This document shows, piece after piece, positions 48,010 through 56,881 of a DNA stretch of 64,000 bases (positions are counted from its first letter, which is position 1; each line of letters begins with the position of its first letter). The stretch is from an uncultured Bacteroidales bacterium (GTDB lineage Bacteria; Bacteroidota; Bacteroidia; Bacteroidales; P3). A program made the position numbers and the translations under genes. Location of the stretch: the NCBI GenBank assembly GCA_944321885.1, contig CALUNB010000003.1:1-64000 (forward strand), given 5' to 3'. The notes beneath the pieces were generated by a model that did no database searches, was not told the DNA's origin, and worked only from the letters and a program-made list of their open reading frames with translations.

Positions 48010-48472
48010 GACAATCCTGCTCGGATCATGCATCTTTTTCACTTTCTTTTTCAGCTCCTGCAGGGAAAGAACCGTCCTGAATGGAAGCCGGACTCTCCCT
48101 GCCGGAGGATGGGCTTACACCGAACCCGTCTTCTTTGAGACTTGCATCACGGATACCCTTTCTCCTTACGATTTCACGTTCAGCCTAAAACATAGCGAAC
48201 ACTACCCCTGGAGCAATGCCTTTTTCTTGATAACGACCGTTTTTCCAGACATGGAAACCAGCATCGACACCTTGGAATGCATCCTGGCCACACGCGAAGG
48301 TTATTGGCTCGGACGTAAAACAGGCAAGACTTATAGCATGGGCTTCTTGTACAAAGCCCGCCTGCGGTTCCCTCAAACAGGTAACTACCGCTTCGAAATC
48401 CGGCATGCCATGCGGGACGACACCCTGCACGGCATCCTTTCCACTGGAATGAAAATAAAAAAGGCAAAATAA
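47999..48472 (+). CDS. gldH: gliding-motility-associated lipoprotein GldH
   Basis: This lipoprotein of about 157 residues has a signal MVNRTILLGSCIFFTFFFSSC with the lipid-bearing Cys at 21. The body matches GldH: YPWSNAFFLITTVFP, DTLECILATREGYWLG and RFEIRHAMRDDTLHGI. In Flavobacterium GldH is needed for gliding. In non-gliding Bacteroidales it is retained, probably in envelope or type IX secretion function. I start at the ATG at 47999, which overlaps the PSP1 gene by 11 bases; an earlier ATG at 47975 would add 8 residues. Confidence 0.85.
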   Translation: MVNRTILLGSCIFFTFFFSSCRERTVLNGSRTLPAGGWAYTEPVFFETCITDTLSPYDFTFSLKHSEHYPWSNAFFLITTVFPDMETSIDTLECILATREGYWLGRKTGKTYSMGFLYKARLRFPQTGNYRFEIRHAMRDDTLHGILSTGMKIKKAK

Positions 48473-48521
48473 AGCCTCCAAGGCAAGCCCCGGAACCACA
48501 CCACCCGCAAACATCACCCTT

Positions 48522-50861
48522 ATGCCCAACAAAAGAATGCAAAACACCATCCAAAGGAAAACACAACAAAACCTTCCCCGAAAAACGGATTCCCAGGGAA
48601 AACGGAAAAAATACAGGAGAATCCTTTGGGGAATTGCCGGGTCCATCGCGGGCTTGGTCGCCTTGTTGTTCATCTTCATAGCCACAGGGGTTTTCGGTTT
48701 CATGCCCACTTTCGAGCAACTGGAGAATCCGGAAAGTGCCTTGGCATCGGAAATCATATCGGCAGACCAGCAAATCATCGGGACATATTATGTGGAGAAC
48801 CGGAGCAATGTGGAATACAGCGATTTGTCTCCCTACCTGGTGCAAGCCTTGATTGCCACCGAGGACAGCCGTTTCTATAACCACAGCGGTATAGACCTGC
48901 GTTCCTTGGGTCGGGTTTTATGGAAAACCATATTGCAAGGGGACCGGAGTGCCGGGGGGGGGAGTACCATCAGCCAGCAGTTAGCCAAGAACCTTTTTCC
49001 TCGAAAAGACCTCAGCACATTGGGACTGGCTATCCGGAAATTCAAGGAGTGGGTCATTGCGGTCAAATTGGAAAGGAACTATTCCAAAAGTGAAATCCTG
49101 GCCATGTATTTCAATACGGTGGACTTCGGAAACAACGCTTACGGTATCAAGACCGCTGCCCAGACCTACTTCGGGAAGAGCCCGGCGGAATTGGAAATCG
49201 ACGAAGCGGCTATCTTGGTGGGCATGTTGAAAGCCACGACGTATTACAACCCGGTCCGCAATCCGGAAAACGCCAAGCAAAGACGGAACGTAGTCTTAGG
49301 CCAGATGCTCAAAAACGGGTACATAGACCAGGCCCGATACGATGAAGTATGTGCGAAACCGATTGACATGACACACTTTGTCCGCCAGAACCATGACGAA
49401 GGCATTGCGACCCATTTCAGGGAATACCTGCGCCAATGGATGAACGAATGGTGCAAAACCCACACCAAGGCCGATGGTTCGAACTACGACTTGTACCGGG
49501 ACGGGCTCAAGATTTACACCACCCTCAACACCCGCATGCAGAAACATGCGGAAGATGCCGTGGCCGAATGGATCGGTGGAACCTTGCAAAAAGATTTCCA
49601 AAACGAGGTGCGTGGGAAAAACGCCCCGTTCTCGGATATCAGCCAAGCCGAAGTGGACAAGTTCATGGAGCAGGCCATGCGGAATTCCGATCGTTACCGT
49701 GCCATGAAAAATGCCGGTGTTTCGGAAAAAGAAATCCTGGAAGCATTCCACAAGAAAGTGAAAATGAAAGTCTTTTGTTGGGAAGGTGGGGAAAAGGACA
49801 CCGTCATGACCCCTTGGGATTCGCTGTGGTACCACAAATGGTTCCTGCATTGCGGCATGATGTCGATTGAACCCCAGACCGGTTATGTCCGGGCTTACGT
49901 GGGCGATATAAACTACAAGTATTTCAAATATGACAACGTCAGCCAAGGCAGGAGGCAGGTAGGCTCCACCTTCAAGCCCTTTGTCTATACCTTGGCCATG
50001 CAGGACGGGGGATTCCTGCCTTGTACACAGGTCCCGAACGTCCCGGTCTGCATCCCGTTGCCCGACGGGACGGAATGGTGCCCTTCAAACTCTTCCAGAG
50101 CCAAGGAAGGGGAAATGGTAAGCCTGCGTTGGGCCTTGGCCAATTCCATCAACTGGGTCACGGCTTATTTGATGAAGCAATTCCCGCCCGAAGCCGTCAT
50201 TGCCTTGACCCGGCGCATGGGCGTGACCGCCCCGATGGAACCTGTACCTTCCATCTGCCTGGGTTCCATGGATATATCGGTAAAGGAAATGACTAGTGCG
50301 ATGGCCACCTACGCCAACCAAGGTATCCATATCGAACCGGTCTTCGTCACCCGGATTGAGGACAAGAACGGCGTAATCCTGGATGAGTTCACTCCCCAGC
50401 AGGAGGAAGCCATGAGTGCACGGACCGCCTATCTGATGCTCGATTTGATGAAGGGTGTGGTGGATGAAGGCAGCGGACGGCGCGTGCGTTGGAAATATGG
50501 CTTGAAGATGCCGGTAGCCGGAAAAACCGGTACGACCCAGAACCACTCCGATGCCTGGTTCATGGGCATAACACCGACCCTCGCCACGGGGGTATGGGTC
50601 GGAGGCGAACTCCGTTCCATCCACTTCCGCAGCATGCGCTTAGGCCAAGGGGCCAACGCCGCCCTGCCGGTCTGGGCCATCTACATGCGAAACATCGTAC
50701 AGGATTCAGCCGTGCTGCATTTCCCACAAGAGGATTTTGAACGTCCGGAAGAACTGAAAAACGTGGATTTGGACTGCAACGGCATGGAGCAGAGCCCGAA
50801 CTTGTCGACCCCGATGCAGATGGAGGGACCGAGTCATCATGATTTGAACGACCTCATGTAA
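48522..50861 (+). CDS. mrcA: penicillin-binding protein 1A (bifunctional glycosyltransferase/transpeptidase)
   Basis: This 779-residue class A PBP polymerises and cross-links peptidoglycan. A basic cytoplasmic tail precedes one membrane anchor (about 34-56). The GT51 domain has catalytic Glu114 in EDSRFYNHSG and GGSTISQQLAKNL. The transpeptidase has Ser482-Lys485 (STFK), SIN at 542-544 and KTG at 668-670, so all catalytic residues are present. It follows gldH at 49 bp. The gene-free stretch beyond holds repeats. Confidence 0.96.
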   Translation: MPNKRMQNTIQRKTQQNLPRKTDSQGKRKKYRRILWGIAGSIAGLVALLFIFIATGVFGFMPTFEQLENPESALASEIISADQQIIGTYYVENRSNVEYSDLSPYLVQALIATEDSRFYNHSGIDLRSLGRVLWKTILQGDRSAGGGSTISQQLAKNLFPRKDLSTLGLAIRKFKEWVIAVKLERNYSKSEILAMYFNTVDFGNNAYGIKTAAQTYFGKSPAELEIDEAAILVGMLKATTYYNPVRNPENAKQRRNVVLGQMLKNGYIDQARYDEVCAKPIDMTHFVRQNHDEGIATHFREYLRQWMNEWCKTHTKADGSNYDLYRDGLKIYTTLNTRMQKHAEDAVAEWIGGTLQKDFQNEVRGKNAPFSDISQAEVDKFMEQAMRNSDRYRAMKNAGVSEKEILEAFHKKVKMKVFCWEGGEKDTVMTPWDSLWYHKWFLHCGMMSIEPQTGYVRAYVGDINYKYFKYDNVSQGRRQVGSTFKPFVYTLAMQDGGFLPCTQVPNVPVCIPLPDGTEWCPSNSSRAKEGEMVSLRWALANSINWVTAYLMKQFPPEAVIALTRRMGVTAPMEPVPSICLGSMDISVKEMTSAMATYANQGIHIEPVFVTRIEDKNGVILDEFTPQQEEAMSARTAYLMLDLMKGVVDEGSGRRVRWKYGLKMPVAGKTGTTQNHSDAWFMGITPTLATGVWVGGELRSIHFRSMRLGQGANAALPVWAIYMRNIVQDSAVLHFPQEDFERPEELKNVDLDCNGMEQSPNLSTPMQMEGPSHHDLNDLM

Positions 50862-50896
50862 ACTAATGTAAAGCGGCGTGTCATAACGGGCAATCT

Positions 50897-50972
50897 GGCT
50901 TCATCGAAGACTGGCTGCACCTCGACAGAGCTCAAACAAGTTTGGCTCTGCGATCGGTTTGCACTGTTTTTC
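50897..50972 (+). repeat. promoter repeat with decayed -7 box
   Basis: Head (GGCTTCATCGAAGACTGGCTG), hairpin (CAGAGCTCAAAC..GTTTGGCTCTG) and tail (CGATCGGTTTGCAC) are present. TTTG lies at 50941-50944, but the box 20 bases on reads TGTTTTTC instead of TATCTTTG. No plus-strand gene follows, so promoter loss costs nothing. Confidence 0.7.
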
Positions 50973-50997
50973 GAGTCTCGAACTCAGTCACGAACCG

Positions 50998-51075
50998 CAG
51001 TGCAAGCCGAAGGCAGAAGACAAATTTATTTGGAATCGGCTGAGGCGAAGCCTGCACTCGCTGCGAAGCAGCAAC
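50998..51075 (-). repeat. inverted, degenerate copy of the promoter repeat
   Basis: Reading the minus strand, 51075-51037 matches the repeat head (GTTGCTGCTTCGCAGCGAG...GCCTCAGCC) and 51008-50998 matches its tail (CGGCTTGCACTGC). The hairpin between them is replaced by other sequence. With the copy at 50897-50972 it forms a tail-to-tail pair. Confidence 0.45.
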
Positions 51076-51107
51076 TTACGAGTTTTTAACTCTACACAAA
51101 AGGAATA

Positions 51108-51313
51108 AGAAGCAGTTTAAAATTTCTTGCAATCCTGAAAAGAATGGATTTTCAGGGACCGGTTTCAGGATTTTGTTTGCCCATCGGGGGCTATTTCGGC
51201 TCTGGCTTGCGTTTTTCACGTCCTATAGCTGAGCTATCCTCCTTTGAAAAACGCCGCGCCATCCCTCCAAATCCCCTCCCGATGGCCTAAACAAATCAAT
51301 TTAAACAGCTTCT
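51108..51313. mobile_element. 206-bp MITE-like element, copy 1
   Basis: The ends are AGAAGCAGTTTAAAATTT and, inverted, AAATTTAAACAGCTTCT-like sequence (TCAATTTAAACAGCTTCT). Inside are nested stems: CCTGAAAA/TTTTCAGG, GCGTTTTTC/GAAAAACGC and ATAGCT/AGCTAT. There is no coding capacity. A second copy of the same 206-bp length lies at 63672-63877. It ends 6 bp from the stop codon of the MurF-Alr gene. No clear target duplication is visible. Confidence 0.75.
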
Positions 51314-51318
51314 AAAAA

Positions 51319-53880
51319 TTATTCCGTGATGTACAAACGCTTCACCCTTCCCGACACCGAAGTCAGGATTTCGTAAGGAATCGTGCCTAAGACATCGGCC
51401 ATGAGGCCGACAGGATTCTGGGACCCGAAGACCTCCACCTCGTCCCCTTCTTCGGCCGGGATACCGGTCAAATCTATCATGCACATATCCATGCAAATGC
51501 TTCCGATGATAGGAGCTTTCTCCCCTTTCACCCATACACTATAACGGCCGTTGCCCAAATGGCGGTTCAAACCATCGGCATAACCGATGCCGATAACGCC
51601 CACACGGGTTTCCCTGGAAGCGATGAAACGCCGCCCGTACCCTACGGCATCCCCCGCTGGAATGGTCCGGATTTGGGAGATGACCGTCTTGAGACTGCTG
51701 ACCGTTTCCAAACGGGACTGCATTTCCGCATCGGTTCCCACCCCGTACAAACCAATACCCAAACGTACCATTTCAAACTGGTACTGAGGGAAACGGACGA
51801 TTCCCGCCGTATTGAGGCAATGCCGCAATACCGAAGGGAAACGCTGGCGGAAAACCTGGCTCATCCGGACGTAAGCATCCAACTGGGCCTGCGTATAAGC
51901 ATCCATTTCGGGCATGTCGGCGGTTGCCAGATGGGTATAGACCGAGCGGACCTCAAGGCGGGGGTTGGCCGCCAGACGCTCCAACAAAGCTCCCAAATCC
52001 TTCTGTTCAAACCCCATGCGGTGCATCCCCGTGTCCAAGCCCACATGGATTCCGACCCTTTCCTCTTGTTTTTGGAATGCAGCGGAGGGCAAAGTGGAAA
52101 GATAGGCTTCGAGCGTATCCAACATCCGGAAATTGTAAATAGCCGGTTCCACCCGGTAACGCACCACGGTTTCCATTCCTTCGGCCTCCGGGTTCATGCA
52201 CATGACGGGAATCCGGATTCCATTGTTGCGCAAAGCCACCGCTTCATCGGCATAAGCCACGGTGACATAATCCACATGATTGAACTCCAAGATATCGGCA
52301 ATTTCATGGCTCCCACTCCCGTAAGAAAAGGCCTTACCCATGACCATCAACTTGGTTTCCGGCGCCAACAAGGAACGGAAATAATTCAGGTTGTGGACCA
52401 AAGCGCTCAGGTTCACTTCCATGACCGTTTCATGGACCCGACGTTGCAGCAAAGCATCGATACGTTCGAAGGCAAAGACCCGCGCTCCTTTGAGCAAGAC
52501 CGCCTTGCCGGAAAACTCTTCCGGCTTGAAAGAGGCCAAAAGGTTTTCCGTATCCGGGTAAAAACGGGCTTGGAAGTTTTCAAAATACCGACGTTGCCGT
52601 ATCAAAGCCGGCCCCACGGCCAGTACTTCCTGGACACCTTTCTGTTCCAGAACCATGGAAACATCCGCATACAGCTTTTCTTCCGGAAGACCACTTTGCA
52701 GAATGTCCGAGAGAATCACACAAACCGGTTTCTTCCGGTTGTGGTTGCATAAAAAATCGAGCGCAAGGCAAAAGGAATTGAAATCGGAACTATAGGCATC
52801 GTTGAGCAACAGGCTCTGCCCCACCCCTTCTTTCATTTCCATCCGCATCTTGACCGGAGGCAATTGCTTGAAACGGGTATTGATTTCCATATCGGCATAA
52901 CCGGCATCCAACAGGAAAAGCCAGCAATGCACCGCATCCTCGCACGAAGCCGGGTCGGAAAAAGGAATATGGAGTTCGTGGTATCGTCCCCGGAAGCTTG
53001 CCTTCAAACAGCGTCCTTCCGCTTCTATTTTGTCTTCAAAAATTTGCAAGGTTTCCGGAACGGGGGTGAATGGAGAGGGGAAAGCCATCCCGGATGAAGT
53101 TACGGATGAAGTCTTGGAAAACGACCAAGACAGGAGTTTCTTGGAATGAAGACCCGGGTCGCAAGCGATTGCCGAACTTATTTCCGGATCATCTGCCCTG
53201 AAAATCAATTTCTCCACCGAGGCGAACAAACGAAGTTTTTCGCGAAGTTTCTGCCCCGGTTCCGAAAAAAAAGCATCGTGTGCCGAACCGATATTGGTCA
53301 AGATACCTACGGTCGGCCGCATAATCCGCTGCAAGCGGGCCATCTCCCCCGGACGGGAAATCCCGGCTTCGAACACGGCCACATCGTGCCAGGTATCCAT
53401 TTGCAAAACCGAAAGGGGAACGCCGATTTGGGAATTGTAACTTTGAGGACTGCGGACCACCTTGTGGTCAAAGCCTAAAAGGAAAGAAAGCCATTCCTTT
53501 ACCACGGTTTTCCCGTTACTCCCCGTAATACCGGCTACAGGAATCGAAAAACGGGCCCGATGCCAAGCCGCCCAATCCTGCAAAGCCTGCAAGGTATCCT
53601 CCACCTCGATGAAACAGGCATCGCGCATTCCTTGGAACTCCGGCAGCATGCGGCTCACCAAAAAGGAACGGACTCCGGCTTCATACATCGCCCCCACATA
53701 GGAATGCCCGTCGTTCTTCCGGCCCACAAAAGCCACGAACAAGGCCCCATGGACAGTTTCATAATTCCGGCTATCCGTGATAATCTGGTTGATAATGACA
53801 TCTTTCACCGACTCCACAACGTGGAAACGTCCCCTCGTGGCAACCGCCACCGAGGATAATGCCACAGGTGCTATTTGCAT
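51319..53880 (-). CDS. murF-alr: MurF ligase fused to alanine racemase
   Basis: This 853-residue fusion joins two steps of D-Ala use. Residues about 1-480 are a MurF-type ligase (P-loop GITGSNGKT at 117-125; NDAYSSDFNS; no full second P-loop), which adds D-Ala-D-Ala to the UDP-MurNAc-tripeptide. Residues about 486-853 are a type III PLP enzyme, alanine racemase: MEVNLSALVHNL, PLP Lys516 in MVMGKAFSYGSG, HVGLDTGMHRMGF, and ICMDMCMIDLTG. Such MurF-Alr fusions are known in Bacteroidota. It follows the PdxA-like gene at 38 bp. Confidence 0.93.
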   Translation of the reverse strand: MQIAPVALSSVAVATRGRFHVVESVKDVIINQIITDSRNYETVHGALFVAFVGRKNDGHSYVGAMYEAGVRSFLVSRMLPEFQGMRDACFIEVEDTLQALQDWAAWHRARFSIPVAGITGSNGKTVVKEWLSFLLGFDHKVVRSPQSYNSQIGVPLSVLQMDTWHDVAVFEAGISRPGEMARLQRIMRPTVGILTNIGSAHDAFFSEPGQKLREKLRLFASVEKLIFRADDPEISSAIACDPGLHSKKLLSWSFSKTSSVTSSGMAFPSPFTPVPETLQIFEDKIEAEGRCLKASFRGRYHELHIPFSDPASCEDAVHCWLFLLDAGYADMEINTRFKQLPPVKMRMEMKEGVGQSLLLNDAYSSDFNSFCLALDFLCNHNRKKPVCVILSDILQSGLPEEKLYADVSMVLEQKGVQEVLAVGPALIRQRRYFENFQARFYPDTENLLASFKPEEFSGKAVLLKGARVFAFERIDALLQRRVHETVMEVNLSALVHNLNYFRSLLAPETKLMVMGKAFSYGSGSHEIADILEFNHVDYVTVAYADEAVALRNNGIRIPVMCMNPEAEGMETVVRYRVEPAIYNFRMLDTLEAYLSTLPSAAFQKQEERVGIHVGLDTGMHRMGFEQKDLGALLERLAANPRLEVRSVYTHLATADMPEMDAYTQAQLDAYVRMSQVFRQRFPSVLRHCLNTAGIVRFPQYQFEMVRLGIGLYGVGTDAEMQSRLETVSSLKTVISQIRTIPAGDAVGYGRRFIASRETRVGVIGIGYADGLNRHLGNGRYSVWVKGEKAPIIGSICMDMCMIDLTGIPAEEGDEVEVFGSQNPVGLMADVLGTIPYEILTSVSGRVKRLYITE

Positions 53881-53918
53881 TTTTTCCTATTTTTTCCACC
53901 AGCAGGACAGGAATCACA

Positions 53919-55052
53919 TCAGGCTTCTTCCTTGCCTGTAGCCAATATCCTGTCGGTCGAATCGTCCTCCTTCTCCCTGCGTCCGGAACGCGGGGAATCA
54001 TACCCCAAAGGATTTTCCGCCAACAAACGGTTTTGCTGACGGGCCGCATCGATGTCCATGGCCAAGCAAACGGCCCGGAAAAGCCCCCGGAAAGCGGTAT
54101 CCAAATTACCGTTCGCCGCCATCGGTTCGATATGCACCACCGGCAAGGAAGCCGTGAAATAGCACATATCCTCCAACGGCCGTCCCTCGATGCACATTTC
54201 CATCTGTTCCTTGTACATGCACAAGACTGCGTCGAATGCCTGGACATCCTGGCTGGCAAAGAAGGCCCGGGCAGGGAAAGGCCCGAACACAGGCATTCCG
54301 CTCTCGAACAAGGAATGTACCACCGGTATGATCCGCTGGGTACCCGGCAAGGTAATCCGGTCCGACTGCAAATCCTTGTTCATGCCCAAGACGGCAATCC
54401 TCGGCGTGGTAATCGAAAAATCCATTTGCAAAGTCCGGTACAGGTCGCGTATGCGCTGCTCTATCCGTTGGTTCGACAGATAAGCCTCGGAGTCTTCCCT
54501 CCTTACCGTGGTCAAGAAGCTCAACCGCAAGGAACCGCACAACAACATCCTGAACGGGTTATCCGGAAATACCGAAGCCACGGTCACAGCCTGGTTTTTG
54601 AACTCGGGATGCACTTGCCGGACCGATGCTTCCGTAACAGGAAGGGACACCAAGGCCCGCAGGTTCCCGTTCTTCAAATCCCCCACCACCTCTTGCAAAA
54701 TAACGTAAATATCCCGCTCCGGGGCATCTTCCTGCATCTCTGGTTCCAAAACCTGGAAGCGTTTCCCCTTTATTTCCTGGATGTTCCGCTGGACAAGCGG
54801 CCCATGGTCGTTCAGCCCCATCCGCCGGGCCGCTTCCACTACTTTCTTGGCCGAACCGTAGACAAACGGCAAAGCGGAAGTCTCGTACGTGGCCGTATCG
54901 GCAAACAGCCGAGCCAAGACTTCGTAATCAAAATCACCGCCATCACCCGGGGTGAGGCCTATCCGCAAACGTTCTTCCTTTTCCACCCGCCGGGGCTGTC
55001 CCGGCAAGCGGCTGTCGGCACGCGTTCCCGTCTTATTTACTTCTTTTTCCAT
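53919..55052 (-). CDS. PdxA-like protein lacking the metal-binding histidines
   Basis: This 377-residue protein aligns with 4-hydroxythreonine-4-phosphate dehydrogenase (PdxA): IGLTPGDGGDFDYEV for the N-terminal G(I/L)T.GD..G.G.E motif, ALVSLPVTEASV for the PINK segment, PRIAVLGMN and SLPVVHIEP. The three metal ligands are gone: TTH reads TTV (181-183), NPHAG reads NKDLQ (225-229) and MYHDQG reads MYKEQM (279-284). The PGHTE substrate motif is also missing. Dehydrogenase activity is therefore doubtful. The Arg/Lys/Asp-rich ends look disordered. It lies 4 bp after the aminopeptidase and 38 bp before MurF-Alr, whose racemase uses PLP. The frame is intact, so it is not a pseudogene. Confidence 0.78.
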   Translation of the reverse strand: MEKEVNKTGTRADSRLPGQPRRVEKEERLRIGLTPGDGGDFDYEVLARLFADTATYETSALPFVYGSAKKVVEAARRMGLNDHGPLVQRNIQEIKGKRFQVLEPEMQEDAPERDIYVILQEVVGDLKNGNLRALVSLPVTEASVRQVHPEFKNQAVTVASVFPDNPFRMLLCGSLRLSFLTTVRREDSEAYLSNQRIEQRIRDLYRTLQMDFSITTPRIAVLGMNKDLQSDRITLPGTQRIIPVVHSLFESGMPVFGPFPARAFFASQDVQAFDAVLCMYKEQMEMCIEGRPLEDMCYFTASLPVVHIEPMAANGNLDTAFRGLFRAVCLAMDIDAARQQNRLLAENPLGYDSPRSGRREKEDDSTDRILATGKEEA

Positions 55053-55056
55053 AATC

Positions 55057-56523
55057 TTATTCTTTGGCCTTAGTTCCGGTCCTGCCCTTGAAGGTTTCTT
55101 TGCCAATATCCTTGGATGCGCAGAACGTTTGCAAGAAAGCCACCATCAAGCGGATTCCGAAAGCCGTGGCCCCCGGTCCCCGGTAGGCATCTTTTTTGTG
55201 CAAGAATTCCACACCGGCCACATCCAAATGCAGGAAAGGCACGTCACCGGCAAAATAACGCACGAACTTGGCCGCCGTCACCATTCCTGCCGGACCGTTC
55301 CCGCAATTTTTGAGTTCCGCCACATCCGACTCCAATTCCTTCTCGTATTCTTTCCACATCGGGAAAAAGCAAAGCCGTTCATGTACCCTCTCTCCGGCTT
55401 CCAACAAAGCCGGGACGAGAGCATCGGCCCCTTCCTGCATGGCCGCGATACCTTGGCTTCCTAAAGCCCGCGAAGCCGCCCCGGTCAAAGTAGCCATCGA
55501 CACAATCAGCTCCGGTTTGAGGTTCTTGGCCGCGTATGCCACCGCATCGGCCAAAAGTAAACGACCTTCGGCATCCGTATTGGTGATTTCCACCGTTGTC
55601 CCGTCGTACATCCGGATTACATCCCCGCAAACCAAAGCATTCCCGTTGAGACGGTTGTCGGTTGCCGGAAGCAGGGCCACCACATGGAGCGGCAAACCGA
55701 GCAAGGCCACCGAACGGATGATTCCCATAGCCAAGGCAGCCCCGGCCATATCGGTCTTCATGTCATCCATATAACTGCCGGTCTTGATGTTCATGCCTCC
55801 GGCATCGAACACCACGCCCTTGCCCACCAAGACAATGGGGTTCTTGTTGACCGCCTTGGCGGGCTTGTATCTCATCTCCGTGAACGAAGCCTTGTCGACA
55901 CTACCTTGGTTCACGCCCAAAAGGCCTCCCATGCCAGCTTTTTCAATCTTGGAAAACGGCCAAACCTCCACCTTGATACCCGAATCCTCCGCGCCTTTCT
56001 TGGCCCATTCGCCCAACTGCCCCGCATTCAGGCCCGAAAAAGGCATGTCTATCATGTATTTCGCCCGGTTCACTTCGCGACAAAGCCCTTTCAAGCGCTC
56101 CAAAGACTTTCCTTCCAAAACATCCGATTCCAACCGGAAAGAAAATTCCGGTTTCTTCTCTTTCTTGAAAGGGTCGAAAGAATAGGAACCCAAGTACAAG
56201 GCCTCCAGAAACGCCCCCACTTCGGTCTCCGACCTCCAGGAATGGTCCACGATCTTGGCTCGACAAAGATTCTCGTCTTTCATCTTGTCCAAGACCCGCG
56301 AAGCGGTTATCCGGATTTTCTCCAAAGTCTCACCCGTTCCCGTCCCGTTCCCGTCCTGCGGGAAGAGTACCAGGAACACGGGTTCAGGCACCGGGACGAA
56401 GCAAAAATCCTTGCCTGCCCCCGCCTGTTCCTTCAGATAAGCCAACTCGTTTTCATCCAAAATGGAAACCCGTTCCAGCAAATCGCGCCGGAACAGGATG
56501 ATGCTTGCTTCTTTTGCTTTCAT
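55057..56523 (-). CDS. leucyl aminopeptidase (M17 family)
   Basis: This 488-residue cytoplasmic metallo-exopeptidase has the catalytic C-terminal domain from about residue 190. VGKGVVFDAGGMNIK (Lys235, Asp240), MKTDMAGAA and the family signature NTDAEGRL (315-322) provide the two-metal site and catalytic Arg. The N-terminal domain is divergent, as usual. It probably recycles peptides. It lies 73 bp after the small membrane protein gene and 4 bp before the PdxA-like gene. Confidence 0.93.
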   Translation of the reverse strand: MKAKEASIILFRRDLLERVSILDENELAYLKEQAGAGKDFCFVPVPEPVFLVLFPQDGNGTGTGETLEKIRITASRVLDKMKDENLCRAKIVDHSWRSETEVGAFLEALYLGSYSFDPFKKEKKPEFSFRLESDVLEGKSLERLKGLCREVNRAKYMIDMPFSGLNAGQLGEWAKKGAEDSGIKVEVWPFSKIEKAGMGGLLGVNQGSVDKASFTEMRYKPAKAVNKNPIVLVGKGVVFDAGGMNIKTGSYMDDMKTDMAGAALAMGIIRSVALLGLPLHVVALLPATDNRLNGNALVCGDVIRMYDGTTVEITNTDAEGRLLLADAVAYAAKNLKPELIVSMATLTGAASRALGSQGIAAMQEGADALVPALLEAGERVHERLCFFPMWKEYEKELESDVAELKNCGNGPAGMVTAAKFVRYFAGDVPFLHLDVAGVEFLHKKDAYRGPGATAFGIRLMVAFLQTFCASKDIGKETFKGRTGTKAKE

Positions 56524-56596
56524 GTTCTCGATTTTTTACGGACAAGGAATCTGCAAGTTTTCCAAGGAAAAATGCCGGATTTCCCCGCAATGGCTT

Positions 56597-56851
56597 CTAC
56601 TCGTCCGCCATTTCAACAGCTTTGGCCATGCGGCTGGCCGTGTTCCCGTGATGCAACTGGAAATTGGGACAATCTTCATGCCGCCCGGTCGACGAGCAAT
56701 TCCCGCAAGCCTGGCCTTCTCCCAATTCGTGCATCGCGCAACGATGCGAGAATTCCCCATTCTTCTTCAACAGCATCTTGATGCCCAAACCTAACATGCA
56801 CAGGGCCAAAAGCCCGAATGTCAACAACAACAATATCCACATGTTCCACAT
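56597..56851 (-). CDS. small Cys-rich membrane protein
   Basis: This 84-residue protein has one N-terminal membrane helix (about 4-26), KKNGEF, and a Cys/His-rich tail: Cys38, then CGNC at 49-52, Cys61 and several His. I know similar short 'membrane or secreted' proteins in Bacteroidota with KKNGEF and Cys pairs, but no function. The CxxC and nearby Cys/His could bind a metal. It starts 30 bp after recA, so it is probably co-transcribed with it. Confidence 0.7.
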   Translation of the reverse strand: MWNMWILLLLTFGLLALCMLGLGIKMLLKKNGEFSHRCAMHELGEGQACGNCSSTGRHEDCPNFQLHHGNTASRMAKAVEMADE

Positions 56852-56881
56852 GATTCGTGCGCTTGCGCGCTCCTTTCTCCA

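Noticed and set aside
46189-48042. A 617-codon minus-strand frame opposite the PSP1 gene
   Set aside because: It is a shadow of the biased, Lys/Pro-rich coding sequence. Its translation is Phe/Gly/Arg-rich without family match.
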